The position numbers were made by a program, and so were the translations under genes. 64,000 bases of DNA from Ophiura sarsii (lineage: Eukaryota; Echinodermata; Ophiuroidea; Amphilepidida; Ophiuridae), in the NCBI GenBank assembly GCA_035610835.1, contig CM069448.1, forward strand, positions 29,476,583 through 29,540,582, given 5' to 3'. The notes under the pieces are model-generated. The model ran no database searches, was not told the DNA's origin, and worked only from the letters and a program-made list of their open reading frames with translations. Below, piece by piece: positions 44,640 through 55,677 of this stretch. Within the stretch, counting starts at the first letter, position 1, and each line of letters begins with the position of its first letter.

Positions 44640-45022
44640 AGCAAGGCCCCCCCCCCCAAAAAAAAAATGGCTTGCCCTTTCCAACCGACCCTCATTTTCA
44701 GAAATCTAGGGTCGCTATTTTTTTTCTTATTTTTTTTTTCAAAAAAAAGAAGAAAAGATTAATAAATTGTTGTTGTTGTTGAAAGAAGCACACTACAATA
44801 AAGAAAGTTGACAACGTGTTGTTGAGTAGTATCTGCTTGTTTAAAATCATAATTTTTTTTAAAAAATCAAAAAAAACAATACATTTTTTTCTTCTTCTTT
44901 AAAACGTGTTTTTGTGTTGTATCTCTCTGTAAAATTTTAATTTAAAAAAAAAAATCAGACCGTCCGACCCAGAATAGATTCTGGCCCTGAAAGGGCAAGT
45001 AACTTTTTGTTGTTGGCCTAAA
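44640..45022 (-). mobile_element. Longer copy of the 26758 repeat, inverted
   Basis: Reverse complement shows GGCCAACAACAAAAAGTTAC, TTGCCCTTTCAGGGCCAGAA, GGGTCGGACGGTCTGA at one end and AGCGACCCTAGATTTCTGAA with GGGCAAGCC at the other. The interior contains two diverged tandem blocks with TTTAAA...CAT...ACAACACG motifs. Confidence 0.65.
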
Positions 45023-45164
45023 GTGGTATGCATATGTACCTGCCTTTTGGGGTGCCTTTTCACGAAATTTGGTATATATCGATGGGTGGTAATCAGAAAG
45101 GTTTTGGTATATTAATGCCAGATATATTTTTTGATGGTATATAGAAGGGTGTACTTTGTCAGAT

Positions 45165-45240
45165 AGGTATATTGATCCCCCATAAAAAAAGGTATATTGA
45201 TCCCCCATAAAAAAGGTTATTGATCCCCCATAAAAAAGGC
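45165..45240 (+). repeat. ~24-bp tandem repeat, three copies
   Basis: TTGATCCCCCATAAAAAA recurs three times at 24- to 25-bp intervals. Confidence 0.8.
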
Positions 45241-45350
45241 CTGACATATTCAATAACCGCTGGATTTCCAATATCCGAAGTTCAAATGTTTAAAAAACAC
45301 TTTTGAGAACCCAATTTTGGTTAAAAACACTTTTGAGAACCCACTTTTCT

Positions 45351-46500
45351 ATTGTGTTTTGAACTCGCCTCCTTTCGTGTTACACACGGATTTTGGCTTT
45401 CACTATATGATTTTAACTTTACACATTTATATTTGCTTGTATACCCCCATGAGGTAGTAAAAGTATACATTTTCTGAAGGGAAGTTGCATGAGGAATCTA
45501 AATATGCCATTGAAATTATAGTACGACCAAGGACTAAAATAGTATGATTTACAATGTTCGGAAAAATATCAGATTTTTTAATTTTTAATTTGAGATCCAT
45601 ATATTTTTTATACCTCCCCCTATCATTATTTACTTTACATTTTTAAATTCCTCATGAAATTATTCGTCAGACGATATATAACACTAGAAGCCTATCGCGT
45701 CTCAACAATTTCAAATGCGTCTCAACTTAGCGTCTCAACAAATTTGTTAAAGGTTATTAAGTTGGTAAGGTAATTATACCGGCTAATGAATAAATCCAAT
45801 GTTTATTTTATATATTTTGAGAATTTTCAGGAATATTTTTAAAGGATGTACCCTTCCTGATCTATTGCATTTCTGAATTCCTCTAGTTACAAGCTTTTCA
45901 AAAATGTATACTTGTGCTATCATAGGTTGAAAACTTTTTCTGTTATAGTCATTTTTATAAATCCAGTAAATTGAGGCTGATTATTCATGTTGACTGTAGG
46001 GAATAGGAAGAAAGCTGATGATCATGGTCTTATCCATAAATTATTAGTTGTTACAAATAGTTGACAAGTTGGTTGAATTACATACTGAAAGACTACTAAA
46101 TATCCTTTAAAATGTGACCAGAATGGTGTTTGTAACATCAGGGGATGACTAGTTATTGTAAAAAGAACAAAGCATGGGATTGTCCTCATTTGAGTTTGTA
46201 CAGGCGGCACCCCCTCATTTGAGTTTGTACAGACGGCACCCCTTCCGACGGCACCCCTTCCGGCGGCACCCCTTCCGGCACCACCCATGGTCCCCAAGCT
46301 TCAAACAGCTGTAGCTCCCTTTCTGTATTAGCTATACCAATGCCATTTTGCAGGCAGATAGCTTGTTATTAGGGCTTTAAAATGATACCAAATTTGTTGA
46401 GATATCTTATGTGGTTTTAAAAATATTAAAGGGATATGACAGCATGAAACTAAAAAGTGTAACAGCACCACCCTCTTGGGAGGCGAGCTAATAACGTGTG
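45351..46500. mobile_element. Second copy of the 34159 element
   Basis: Left ATTGTGTTTTGAACTCGCCT; right CACCACCCTCTTGGGAGGCGAG then CTAATAACGTGTG, more decayed than at 34159-35223. The interior is collinear (TACATTTTCTGAAGGGAAGT, AATTCCTCATGAAATTATTC, CAAAAATGTATACTTGTGCT). A small tandem CGGCACCCCTTC block lies at 46200-46285. Confidence 0.7.
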
Positions 46501-46809
46501 CCCCTTTAATACATTCATGTTTACTACAACATCTGCTAATTCAATTCCCTGCAATTAAAAGCAAACATGTGCCTCCTTGAAATCCCCATACAAATTTCCC
46601 ATTGGAAATAGCGCATGAATAATTCATACACCTCATTATAGCCAATGTAATCCTATGGTGCACTATGAAAACTCTCTCATTGCTTGCGTGGTAGATTTCG
46701 ATCGCGACAGGAGCATGCGCAGATGCGATTTTTGTGTAAGTGGTCTGTGATTTTGTCAATATATTTTTACTGTGATTTGTCGATCTGCATTAAATGCAAA
46801 AAGTAACAA
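46501..46809. other. Unannotated stretch upstream of the tRNA 3' end
   Basis: No gene recognised. In the tRNA's direction of transcription there is no long T run within the first 10 bases after its 3' end; the first bases are TTGTTACTTTTTGC, which supplies a T5 terminator about 7 bases downstream. Confidence 0.4.
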
Positions 46810-46883
46810 CGCCCCCGGCTGGACTCGAACCACCAACCTTTCGGTTAACAGACGAACGCGCTAACCAATTGCGCCACGGAGAT
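46810..46883 (-). tRNA. tRNA-Asn (GTT), or close pseudogene
   Basis: The minus strand reads GTGGCGCAATTGGTTAGCGC (D arm and A box), then GTTCGTCTGTTAACCGAA with anticodon GTT in loop CTGTTAA, then GGTGGTTCGAGTCCAG (T arm and B box). The 74-nt length is right. The anticodon stem pairs with one weak position, the acceptor stem pairs 6 of 7 (with wobbles), and the T-stem has one mismatch (GGTGG/CCAGC). TTTTT follows soon after the 3' end, as needed for pol III. No CCA is encoded, as expected in eukaryotes. The imperfect stems leave open a pseudogene. Confidence 0.75.
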
Positions 46884-47767
46884 GATTATTACTAGGATGT
46901 TTTGGTTTGTCATGTTCACTCGTACACTTCCCCGTACACTTTCTTGCAAAGTCGGGCATCGTTTTTTCTCAAATGTTGCTTGCATATTGCCTTTGCTGTC
47001 GCCTTTAATACATGTGCTGTTACTTGAACTTGGAACCAACGTTTAATTTGAACTGTCTATTTTCAATAAAAAAATACTCCAATACGGGAAAAAAATCAGA
47101 AAAGCTCACAGACAACAAATAAGAACATCATTTTACTCGACCTAGAATTTCAATCAACGTATTTCAATCATCGGCAAAACCCAATGATGTGAGTGACGTC
47201 ATTTAATGAGCTCATTAGCATAATTTATGTCCGTGAAATATACAATAGGGTTTTGGTAGTGTGGTGGTTAGTCTGACAATTTTGACTTCCTTTAAAAAAA
47301 ACCGTTCTCAATTGTTTGTCAATGGATTCACTCAAGAAAAACTAATCCCAATATTGTCACTATTCTTAAGATGTTTGGGAGGGAAATTTAGTTTCATTTT
47401 TACACCTTTACTTTCATATTTTAAATAGAAACCAACCAAATTCTCTGTAATTTTTCATAGCATCCACATAACCTGGGCCCACTACACACAGCTGTCATTT
47501 CATCATGACTCCCGAATTGTTTCCATGCACTCAAATTAACTAAATATACATGTATCAATGCAAAAAACCCGTAATCACTGAAATATTGTTACAAATGTTT
47601 TACTTTTAAATAATAATGTCTTTAAGTAGGAATATCATCCCAAATTTATTGTAACAAACTTTTAAGAACTTTCCATTAATTTTATAACCTTAGAATACCA
47701 AAAAGCTAACACAGTAGTTCAATAGATTCCCAGTATTTTCTCTCAATATGCAGCTTGCAAGGTGTTC
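46884..47767. other. Unannotated stretch
   Basis: No gene or repeat recognised. Confidence 0.4.
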
Positions 47768-47952
47768 AGAAGAGCAATACCCGAGCACGTTAAAAGGTTA
47801 CAGACTCTTTCGTAAAGAGTAGGGGATCATCCCGGTCTGTATCTGTTCACACATCTAACGGACCCCAATGGAAATAAGCTAATAAGCTTATTGGGTTATC
47901 CAGGGTCGTAGGACCCAAATAATATCAAATCAAATCAAATCAAATCAAATTC
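47768..47952 (+). mobile_element. SINE body with (CAAAT)n tail
   Basis: Near-identical to the reverse complement of 9351-9530: GAGCAATACCCGAGCACG, AGACTCTTTCGTAAAGAG, GGATCATCCCGGTCTGTATC, AACGGACCCCAATGGAAATA, GGGTCGTAGGACCCAAATAA, ending in about five CAAAT units. The 5' part, including the tRNA-like head, is missing. Confidence 0.8.
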
Positions 47953-48675
47953 TAATACTTTGGTTGCTAGTGTAGTAAAGTGAAGACTGTGTCACTTGCC
48001 TCTTGGTGTGGTAGCTAATTCGCAAGGTTGTTGATCCGATTAATAGTTGATAACATCAGACATCTGAATAATCAATACCGTGCCGACGGTCAAAAAGTCC
48101 TTCGTCGTCAATACTTAATTATTCAACTCTGCTTGGTCACATTGTTGTTATTATCAAGTCAAACAGGAAGCTTTAAATATGGTCCAATTGTCTTCTGCCG
48201 CGCAGTGACGCCAGTGTGTATTCCATTTGTAGGTCAGCATTTTGATTTTAATTTTGTTCCGTGGCTCAATGGATGAGAGTGCTGTAGGTAGTGCTAATAA
48301 TGACTGTTTGAATCAGCGTTTATTATCACTGGTGTTTCTGAGGAAAGATGAATTATTTTTATGTTTTAGGTGTACTCCTCAACAAACAACAAATTAGGAT
48401 TTCTAAAAGTTAAGTGCAGGAGAAATTGAAAGAAACTCTTTTTGCAGGGGCGGGAGTGACTTTTATTCAAACGTTTGATTTTATACTTTGGAATGAATCT
48501 TGAGAGAATAACCAAAACAACTAGTTTCCTTGTGATTTTTTTAAAATTATAAATGTTTGCTGTTTTTGACATCTGTAGCAATTTACTTAGACCATTTCAA
48601 ATAAAGATAAGAAAGCTTCGGAAATACAGGTCACATGGATGAGGTTTTCTGATAAGATCAGATACACAGAATAGG
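47953..48675. other. Unannotated stretch
   Basis: An 82-codon plus frame at 48028-48276 has no recognised domain and no splice context. Confidence 0.35.
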
Positions 48676-48676
48676 T

Positions 48677-48985
48677 TAAACCTAACCGCACTGAATCTCA
48701 CTTAATTAATCTCACTGCCAGAAACTATCTCCGCACACGTGGTGCTGGCATTGCCTCGATGACGTCACCTACCGCAGGCATACGTCGGTGGGAATTCTTA
48801 GCCGGCATATGCGCTGGGGGGTTAGCTCAGTTGGTAGGGGGACAGACTGGGGTGCGGATGGTCCCACGATCGAATCTCGGGGAGTGAGGGGGGATTTTTC
48901 TGGACAAAAAGATGGTACTTTTTTCCCCTCCCCCAATACGTACACAAAACATAGCTTTACTGGTTAGGGTTAATAAATGTCAATG
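48677..48985 (+). mobile_element. tRNA-related SINE, tandem copy 1
   Basis: CCTAACCGCACTGAATCTCA, GAAACTATCTCCGCACACGT, GATGACGTCACCTACCGCAG, then a tRNA-like part GGTTAGCTCAGTTGGTAGGG (A box) with GTCCCACGATCGAATCTC (B-box-like) at about 48827-48890. It ends CATAGCTTTACTGGTTAGGG. Confidence 0.7.
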
Positions 48986-49000
48986 TTTCGTGTTGATTGA

Positions 49001-49228
49001 GCCTAACCGCACTGAATCTCACTAAATCTCACTGCCAGAAACTATCTCCGCACACGTGGTGCTGGCATTGCCTCGATGACGTCACCTACCGCAGGCATAC
49101 GTCGGCGGGAATTCTTAGCCGGCATATGCGCTGGGGGTTTAGCTCAGTTGGTAGGGGGACAGACTAGGGTGCGGATGGTCCCGCGATCGAATCTCTGGGT
49201 AACATAGCTTTACTGGTTAGGGTTAATA
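49001..49228 (+). mobile_element. tRNA-related SINE, tandem copy 2 with deletion
   Basis: Same order as copy 1, starting 324 bp later. It lacks about 60 bp after the tRNA-like part, so AATCTCTGGGT joins directly to AACATAGCTTTACTGG. The tRNA-like part is at about 49132-49200. Confidence 0.7.
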
Positions 49229-52200
49229 GAAAATAATCCAGAATTTTAAATTTTCTTTTATTCAAATTATACCGTTTGGACTAAAATTGGGCCTTTAAGA
49301 GTGTGTGACGACATTGATCTTTGGCCAAAAATGTGTCCTCATGGATAGCAACATCTATGTGGCTGTTTTCTATCCTTAAATACCGCATAGTAAAAACAGT
49401 AACTACAGGGTGGTAAGTAAAAAAACATGTACATAATGTAAATATAAAGGCAACATTGGCACACTTTCAAGGCTCAAGGCGTGACCTATAATTAATAATG
49501 ATATCTTTAGTCTGAGGAACAAACACATGTAGACATCACACAAATGGAGGCTAAAGGTAGACCTATCTATTATTGTTTTGAAAATTGACGCACATTTAGA
49601 GGTGTTTCGTTATTAATATCTAAAAATAACCTGATCAAAACAATCTGTAATCAGGCTATTCACATGATTCAAGGACTTACGAGATGACAATTTCTTATTC
49701 CCACACTTACAAGGCATGGCGTATAATTTATGATATATTTAGTCTAATTAAATATTGAACAAACAAGTATATAAATAGCATGTGAATGATCATGTCTCAA
49801 ATTGTCATGCTTTTCAATGTAGTTACAGTTGATTCGCAGACATTGGCCGATTTACCATTTCATTCAGAGGTAACAGAAGAGGGGAGGTGCATTATATGTT
49901 AGAAAAATAATTATCGTGCCCAAATTGCGTTATTATACCGTGTGTCAGAAGTGATTACACCCCTATAAGTTACAAGTGTAAATGATTATTTGGAAAGGTA
50001 TAATACTTTAGTTTTGTGATGAGTCTGACCCGAAGTTGTTGGCACCATCATGATCAAACACTTCTTGCACTCTTTGTACCCAGTGTACGTTGACAAGCGC
50101 CCTCCATGTTGATTATGGAATATTTTCCATTATCGAAGAACATGGTTTTGACGTTGGTCACATGTCATACAGTAGGGAGGCTTGTAAAGTGTTTGCAAAT
50201 GAAGAGTATGCTTATTTGGGTACCATAGTACAGCTAGAGGTCCCTTCTTTCCATACATACCAAAACAAGTACAAACATCACACACATGACGTCACAATGA
50301 CGTCACTAAACATGGCCGACCTCAAAATCACGCAGTATTCGCAGTGAGGTACAGGTACCTTTAAATTTTAACTCTTCAGTAAAACAGCTATAAGATTCAG
50401 ATCAATGGTCTAAACGCTGAGATACATCTTATACATGTGGGCTACAATATAAGATATGTGGTAGAGCTGTGCACAACATCTTCTCTCCAGTAATGATGAT
50501 AACCGGCAGTGCCAGGGGGTATATATAAAACCAAAACATCATACTTATTGTTTTCCAAAACGTTATTGCTACAGTCTGTGTCTGTAGCCCATCTACCTTT
50601 AAACAAAAGTAACCTACCTCTAACAATGGATGTTTCACCTGTCATTAGATATATTTATAAAACTATTACCTGCTATCAAACAACCTGTCATTGTTCACCC
50701 AAGAGTAAAACAATAACCCTTGATTTATTTATTTATATATACACACTCTCTCTTTCTCACCCACTGTGCATCGCTTTTTTTGTCACAACTATTGAATTTC
50801 CTGTTACTTTGAAATCTCTAAAACGATCTGCAAAATGATTTCAATTTGTGTTGACGAAACCACTAAAAGGTTTTTCTGTTAGAAAAAAGGTAAAAGTGAC
50901 AAATTTGGATACGTGAATTGCGTGTAATTCTGCATTGACTGTCTGAAGTGCTCAGCTTCAGACAATAAAAGGGTACTGAATGAGGGGTAATTACAGTGAC
51001 AAGGTATTATGTAAGCACTATACAGCACCACCAACATCAAAAGATGGCTTTCAAATGCTTAAGAGTATGAAAATAAAGAGATTACATGTAGGCTATAAAA
51101 AACTTATTTTCTTTTGGGATCATACAGCTGGATAACAGAGTTATCCAGATAAAAGATGGTGGGATAACCGAGGTTGGATTGTATTGCAATCGGTTACGTG
51201 ACGCTCTATCTGTTGGAAGTGAAATAGGCTGTAGAGACCTGTTTGTGTGTTAATCACCATTGATTATGTGATAAGTGAACAGTAGGTCGTATAAATAAGC
51301 ACAATGTGTGCGTGACTTTGGCCCAGTTTCGTGCATGGTTTTGAACTTAGCGAAAAAGCGTAGCCATGTGCCCCTGGCTTTCTGTAATGAAATGTACCAT
51401 GGAGATGTTTGCCGTTAATCAGCGCGACAAATAATTCGTCACACCGCTGTGCTGTTAATGACATATAATTATATTCTGCACAAGGAGCACTCTATCTGTG
51501 GTGTTGATTTTGTTGGCTTGAATATGCAGAGAATCTTAACACTTGCCTTGTTTAGATTGCTTAGGATGGAAATTGAATGCAAATTTACATCTGACGATTT
51601 AAAGGCCTGAGGATGCGGTTATTTTGTGCTATATTATGTAAGAAAAATAGCAACCGCTGTGTAATTTAAACAAAATTCATAATTCATGATCATTTTAATA
51701 TACTTGACGAGATACATCCATACATATACAATCAATCGTGTTGAATGCCAGTACACGTGGGAGGGTATGAAATTGACATCGGGCGATATCCTATTATGCC
51801 TGTTTCAAAATGCTTATTTGAGATGCCTGGTGTACAAAAACTCCTGATTCAAAAGCGGTTTCCTCACTTCTTGGTGGGTATCAAATTTGGAAACTCTACC
51901 GGCAAAAACAAAATACTATTTATTATAGATTTGTAATGTAGCAAGACAAAAACATGAATCTGTGTGGTAAATTTTTGTTGCAGTTCGTGCGAGAATTAAG
52001 TAAAGTGAAATGTCTATGATTGCTTGATGAAATTTGCAGTCCATGAATGCTAGAGGTGTTATAGGCCTGATGATGACTTCTTTTAAACTCAGCAGACAAC
52101 TACATAATATAAGATTTATCATGAAAAACCTGTGCTCATGTGTCAATACAGTTTCAATGTCTTTATAATATTGACATAGACCTTGCCCTATTCCCTTTAT

Positions 52201-52826
52201 TTGCACTAAATGTATGGCTGTGAACAGATTGAATTAGTTTCAGTTAAAAGATGTTCTACTTGCCCTACAGGGAGAAAATAATAGTGACTCTATGGATTGT
52301 TTAGTTGTGGGAGCACCACACCAAATCAATGCACAATTTGTGTATCCCTTGGCTTGAAAATGTGAGGTTTTCAGGCAATTTTATTCTCCGGAGGTGGTAT
52401 TTTTGTATTTAAATAAACGAGTGAGACCTATCCGTTGCACCTACAATGATAACATATGATTTATTTATTTATCTATCTAAATAGTGCCCAGGGCGTAAGC
52501 ACCTGCCTAGATGGTGAACAGGCATACCAGAAAACATGAACAAGTGAGGGCACTGTGTGCGGGTCCATAGCGAATAATCTAGGTTGATAACCCCTAATGA
52601 AACAAGACTTTAATAAAAAATATATACTTTACTGAAAATGGTCCTAGGTGATAAGTATGCCATAAATGTAACCGGAGGGTACAAAAGGTGTCTTCAAATA
52701 TGGCCTTTTTACAGGTATTTATTTCAATGGGGAAGTTATTTGGTGTGGTGCTCCCTTGTATTTGATGTGGTGCTCCCTTGTATTTGATGGATACATGTAT
52801 GTCATTCCCAGGGGGTCACTCAAATA
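49229..52826. other. Long unannotated stretch
   Basis: No convincing exon. GCATTATATGTTAGAAAAAT and ATTATCGTGCCCAAATT at 49889-49925 are a fragment of the TTAA-type MITE at 56534-56949. A perfect hairpin CTGGATAAC/GTTATCCAG is at 51128-51148. An 85-codon plus frame at 50090-50347 has no recognised domain. Confidence 0.4.
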
Positions 52827-53021
52827 CTGTAAAAGTGGTCATTTTTGCGATTAATTGTTCGCGCTTCACTGATTTCTAACTGTTCTGCATGTTTTTAAAA
52901 TTGTGATTCGTAGCTATATCGCAGAAGAAATATATGTGTGTGTTATTACATTTTCACTGTAGCTACTTTGAGCATTAAAAGCAGGAAAATAAATGTCGGG
53001 CGAAAGTTTCCACTTTTACAG
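52827..53021. mobile_element. 195-bp MITE, TA flanks, CTGTAAAAGTGG termini
   Basis: CTGTAAAAGTGG and CCACTTTTACAG are perfect inverted ends, each preceded or followed by TA (52825-52826, 53022-53023), fitting a Tc1/mariner-type target. A lone related end is near 39262. Confidence 0.75.
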
Positions 53022-53067
53022 TACAATGTTGGTAAGGATATGCCACCAGAAAATAAGAATTGACCAG

Positions 53068-53310
53068 TTAGGCCAAGTTAAATAAATTACATGTTGCTTG
53101 TCCCCGCCCGCCTTAAATGAAACAAATAATTTGTTTGTCATTAGATTGCATCAGGAACTCAAACAGTACAAAAACCATACCATGGTGTGCATATTAGACA
53201 TGATGGCCATTTGGGAATAAAAATAGCAAAAAATGGGAAAATTGTAAATAGTTAAGCCCTGCCTCCTCCTTGTCTTAAAAAAATCAGGACGAGCAACATT
53301 TGCCTTATAA
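53068..53310. mobile_element. Second copy of the 21345 MITE family
   Basis: TAGGCCAAGTTAAATAAATT and CTTGTCCCCGCCCGCC on the left; AATCAGGACGAGCAACATTT and GCCTTATAAAC on the right. Confidence 0.6.
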
Positions 53311-53763
53311 ACAAATTGCCCCTATGTTTATCCCCAATCCATAATTCTCCCACTTTTATTGACACATTTTGCCTACATTTTCAGAGAAAAACCCCACAAA
53401 TTTCTGGAATGTAACGGTGAAAAGGAAGAATGTAGATATTTTTGGCAGACAGAATGAAAAAGGAGCAAACAGCAAGGTATCCTGGAAATGTCATTAATTT
53501 TGCCTAATTTCCTAAAAAGATGAATCTGTTACTTGTCTGTTGTTTTGAATACCATCTCAAATTACTGGGCTCGTTTCTCTATGATGAAACGAATGAGCAA
53601 CATTAGAAGATTGTACAAATAATAAGAATAGGAAATCATATTGATATTTTTTGTAAAATTATATTTTTATTTAGTTTTGTTGGAAATACTGATGGGTTCA
53701 AGTATGGTAAGTTGTATTGAATATCAAATGTGGATAGAGAATAACATATGAAATTCATATCTA

Positions 53764-54157
53764 TAAAGCAAATTTTTCCAACCCACAGTGTTTATAAAGC
53801 AGTTTACCAACCCACAGTGTTTACAATAGACAATATTAAGAAACACTGGGCGAATGTCCCAACGAAAAATAAAAAAGGACATTCAACGGCGAGGACTCTA
53901 ACCCCCGGTCTCCTGAACTTTCTAGGCAGGCATCTTAACCACTATGCCACTGGTCTTGCTGATAATATGGCAATTGAACCAGTGGTAAGTGTTTTGGCGA
54001 CAGGGTTTTACAATACACATAACATGAGACATTTGGCCAAACACGGCGGGGATCACATAAAGTGATACAAGATTAAACTGAATGAATTAAATATATATAA
54101 TATAAAGCAGTTTACCAACCCACAGTGTTTATACTTTGGGTTGGTAAACTGCTTTAT
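53764..54157. repeat. Repeats of AAAGCAGTTTACCAACCC with a perfect 20-bp hairpin
   Basis: The word lies twice around 53776-53820 and again at 54102. At 54102-54157 ATAAAGCAGTTTACCAACCC is followed after 16 bases by its perfect reverse complement. The tRNA-like SINE at 53889-53957 lies between the copies. Confidence 0.75.
53889..53957 (-). mobile_element. tRNA-like SINE head
   Basis: Minus strand: AGTGGCATAGTGGTTAAGAT (A box) and CCGGGGGTTAGAGTCCTCG (B box with pairing T-stem), followed by a GAATGTCC...GGACATTC hairpin and T-rich sequence. Acceptor stem not formed. Confidence 0.6.
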
Positions 54158-54850
54158 TAACCGATGTTATTCATGAAAATCAGTTGTTGACATTTTTGAA
54201 ATGTGTGTGGGAGACTTCCCTTTTATCTGCAGAGTGTAACAAGTCATTGCAATTGAATTATTTAGCAAATTCTAATTTTTATTCGAGTTGTGCTGAGATG
54301 GGGGCACTGGGCAGATGGTATACCGTATTGGGTAACAAATGTGGATAGTATATAACAGATGAAATTCACTCATTGACATTTTTGTGATAATTGTGGGGAA
54401 CTTCCATTTTGTCTGCAAAGTGTGAAGCCATCGCAATTGACTTATTTTACAAATGATCATTTTTTTCTTCAAGTTGCACTAACTAAGATGGATGGTATTG
54501 GATAACAAATGTGGATAAATACTAACTGATAAAATTCACTCATTGACATTTTTGTGATGTTTGTGGAGGGGGGGGGGGGGCAGGACATCCATTTTGTCTG
54601 CAAAGTGCAAAGCCACCGCAATTGACATATTTTGCAAATGATCATTTTTCTTCAATTTGTACTAAGATGGGGGTAGATGGTATTGGATAACAAATCTGGA
54701 TAGATAATAACTGGTAAAATTCACTCAAATTGACATTTGTGTGATGTTTGTGGGGGATTTCCATTTTGTCTCCACTTTCCAGAGTGCAAAACCATTGCAA
54801 TTAATTTATTGGGCAAACTGCGATTTTTGACTGTCGATTTTCAAAAGGCA
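54158..54850 (+). repeat. Four diverged tandem units of ~170-190 bp
   Basis: TTGACATTTTTGTGAT occurs at about 54187, 54374, 54542 and 54731; each is followed by TTCCATTTTGTCTGCAAAGT and a GCAATTGA...TATTTTGCAAAT block and, 100 bp on, by GGATAACAAATGTGGATA. A further fragment (CAAATGTGGATAGAGAATAA) lies at about 53727. Confidence 0.75.
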
Positions 54851-55106
54851 TTTGCCTCTCCACATTTTAACCATATTACAAGGTTTCAATGTAATGGAGT
54901 TATTAATTTATTTTGTAACCAAAAGTTTACCTTTTCTTCATTGTTCAATGTCACTACATGGCAAGATATGACATGCTTTTATCTGACAACATTTTGTATG
55001 ATATATGCACATTATGCATAGTTCACAATTTATATTTATAACTCAAAAACTGTGAGTGTTGCTGATTGTGATATTTTTCTCATGGATTTTTAAAATGTAT
55101 TGCATA
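54851..55106. other. Unannotated stretch
   Basis: Nothing recognised. Confidence 0.4.
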
Positions 55107-55108
55107 TA

Positions 55109-55675
55109 CAGTCATCACAATAAGTAACTGACCAGGTAATAAACATGCTGATAACTCTAAAAGTATAACTCCTTCATAAACATATTTAATTATAAAGTTG
55201 TTGAGAAATTTCTCTTCGTGAATTTGAGATATTACACGCTAAGAATGGTTGATTAATAAGGAAGTTACGATTCCAAACGTTAGGGCAAGTCTGATTTTCA
55301 TTTTAACATTTTCTTTTCAACACGGGGAGAGTATGACAGGTAAAGCGTGTGTGCCGTATTGATCAACCCTAACAATGCCACCGGCCGTCTATCCACCAAC
55401 CAGGCCATCGACGGGTGAATTGGCACTACCACTACCAGTAATCAATAATTTGCCGGTCTGAGTCCCCGTGTTGAAATTGAAAATGTGAAAATGAAAATCA
55501 GACTTGACAGTACATTTGGGATTGTAACTTCCTTAATAATCAGCCATTCTTAGCGTAATATCTCAAATTCAAGAAGAGAAATTTCTCAACATGTTTATAA
55601 TTTAATATGTTTATGTAGGAGTTATAGAGTTATCAGCACATTTATTACCTGGTCAGTTACTTATTGTGATGACTG
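55109..55675. mobile_element. Tc1/mariner-type element with ~215-bp inverted termini
   Basis: CAGTCATCACAATAAGTAAC ... and its reverse complement, flanked by TA on both sides (55107-55108, 55676-55677). Inverted similarity runs through GACCAGGTAATAAAC, GAAATTTCTCTTC, GATATTACGCTAAGAATGG, GGAAGTTACGATTCC and TTTCAACACGGGGA-type words. The central ~110 bp is not mirrored. No transposase frame. Confidence 0.85.
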
Positions 55676-55677
55676 TA

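Noticed and set aside
50090..50347. 85-codon plus frame as an exon
   Set aside because: It lacks an ATG at its start and consensus splice sites at both ends, and no family is recognised.
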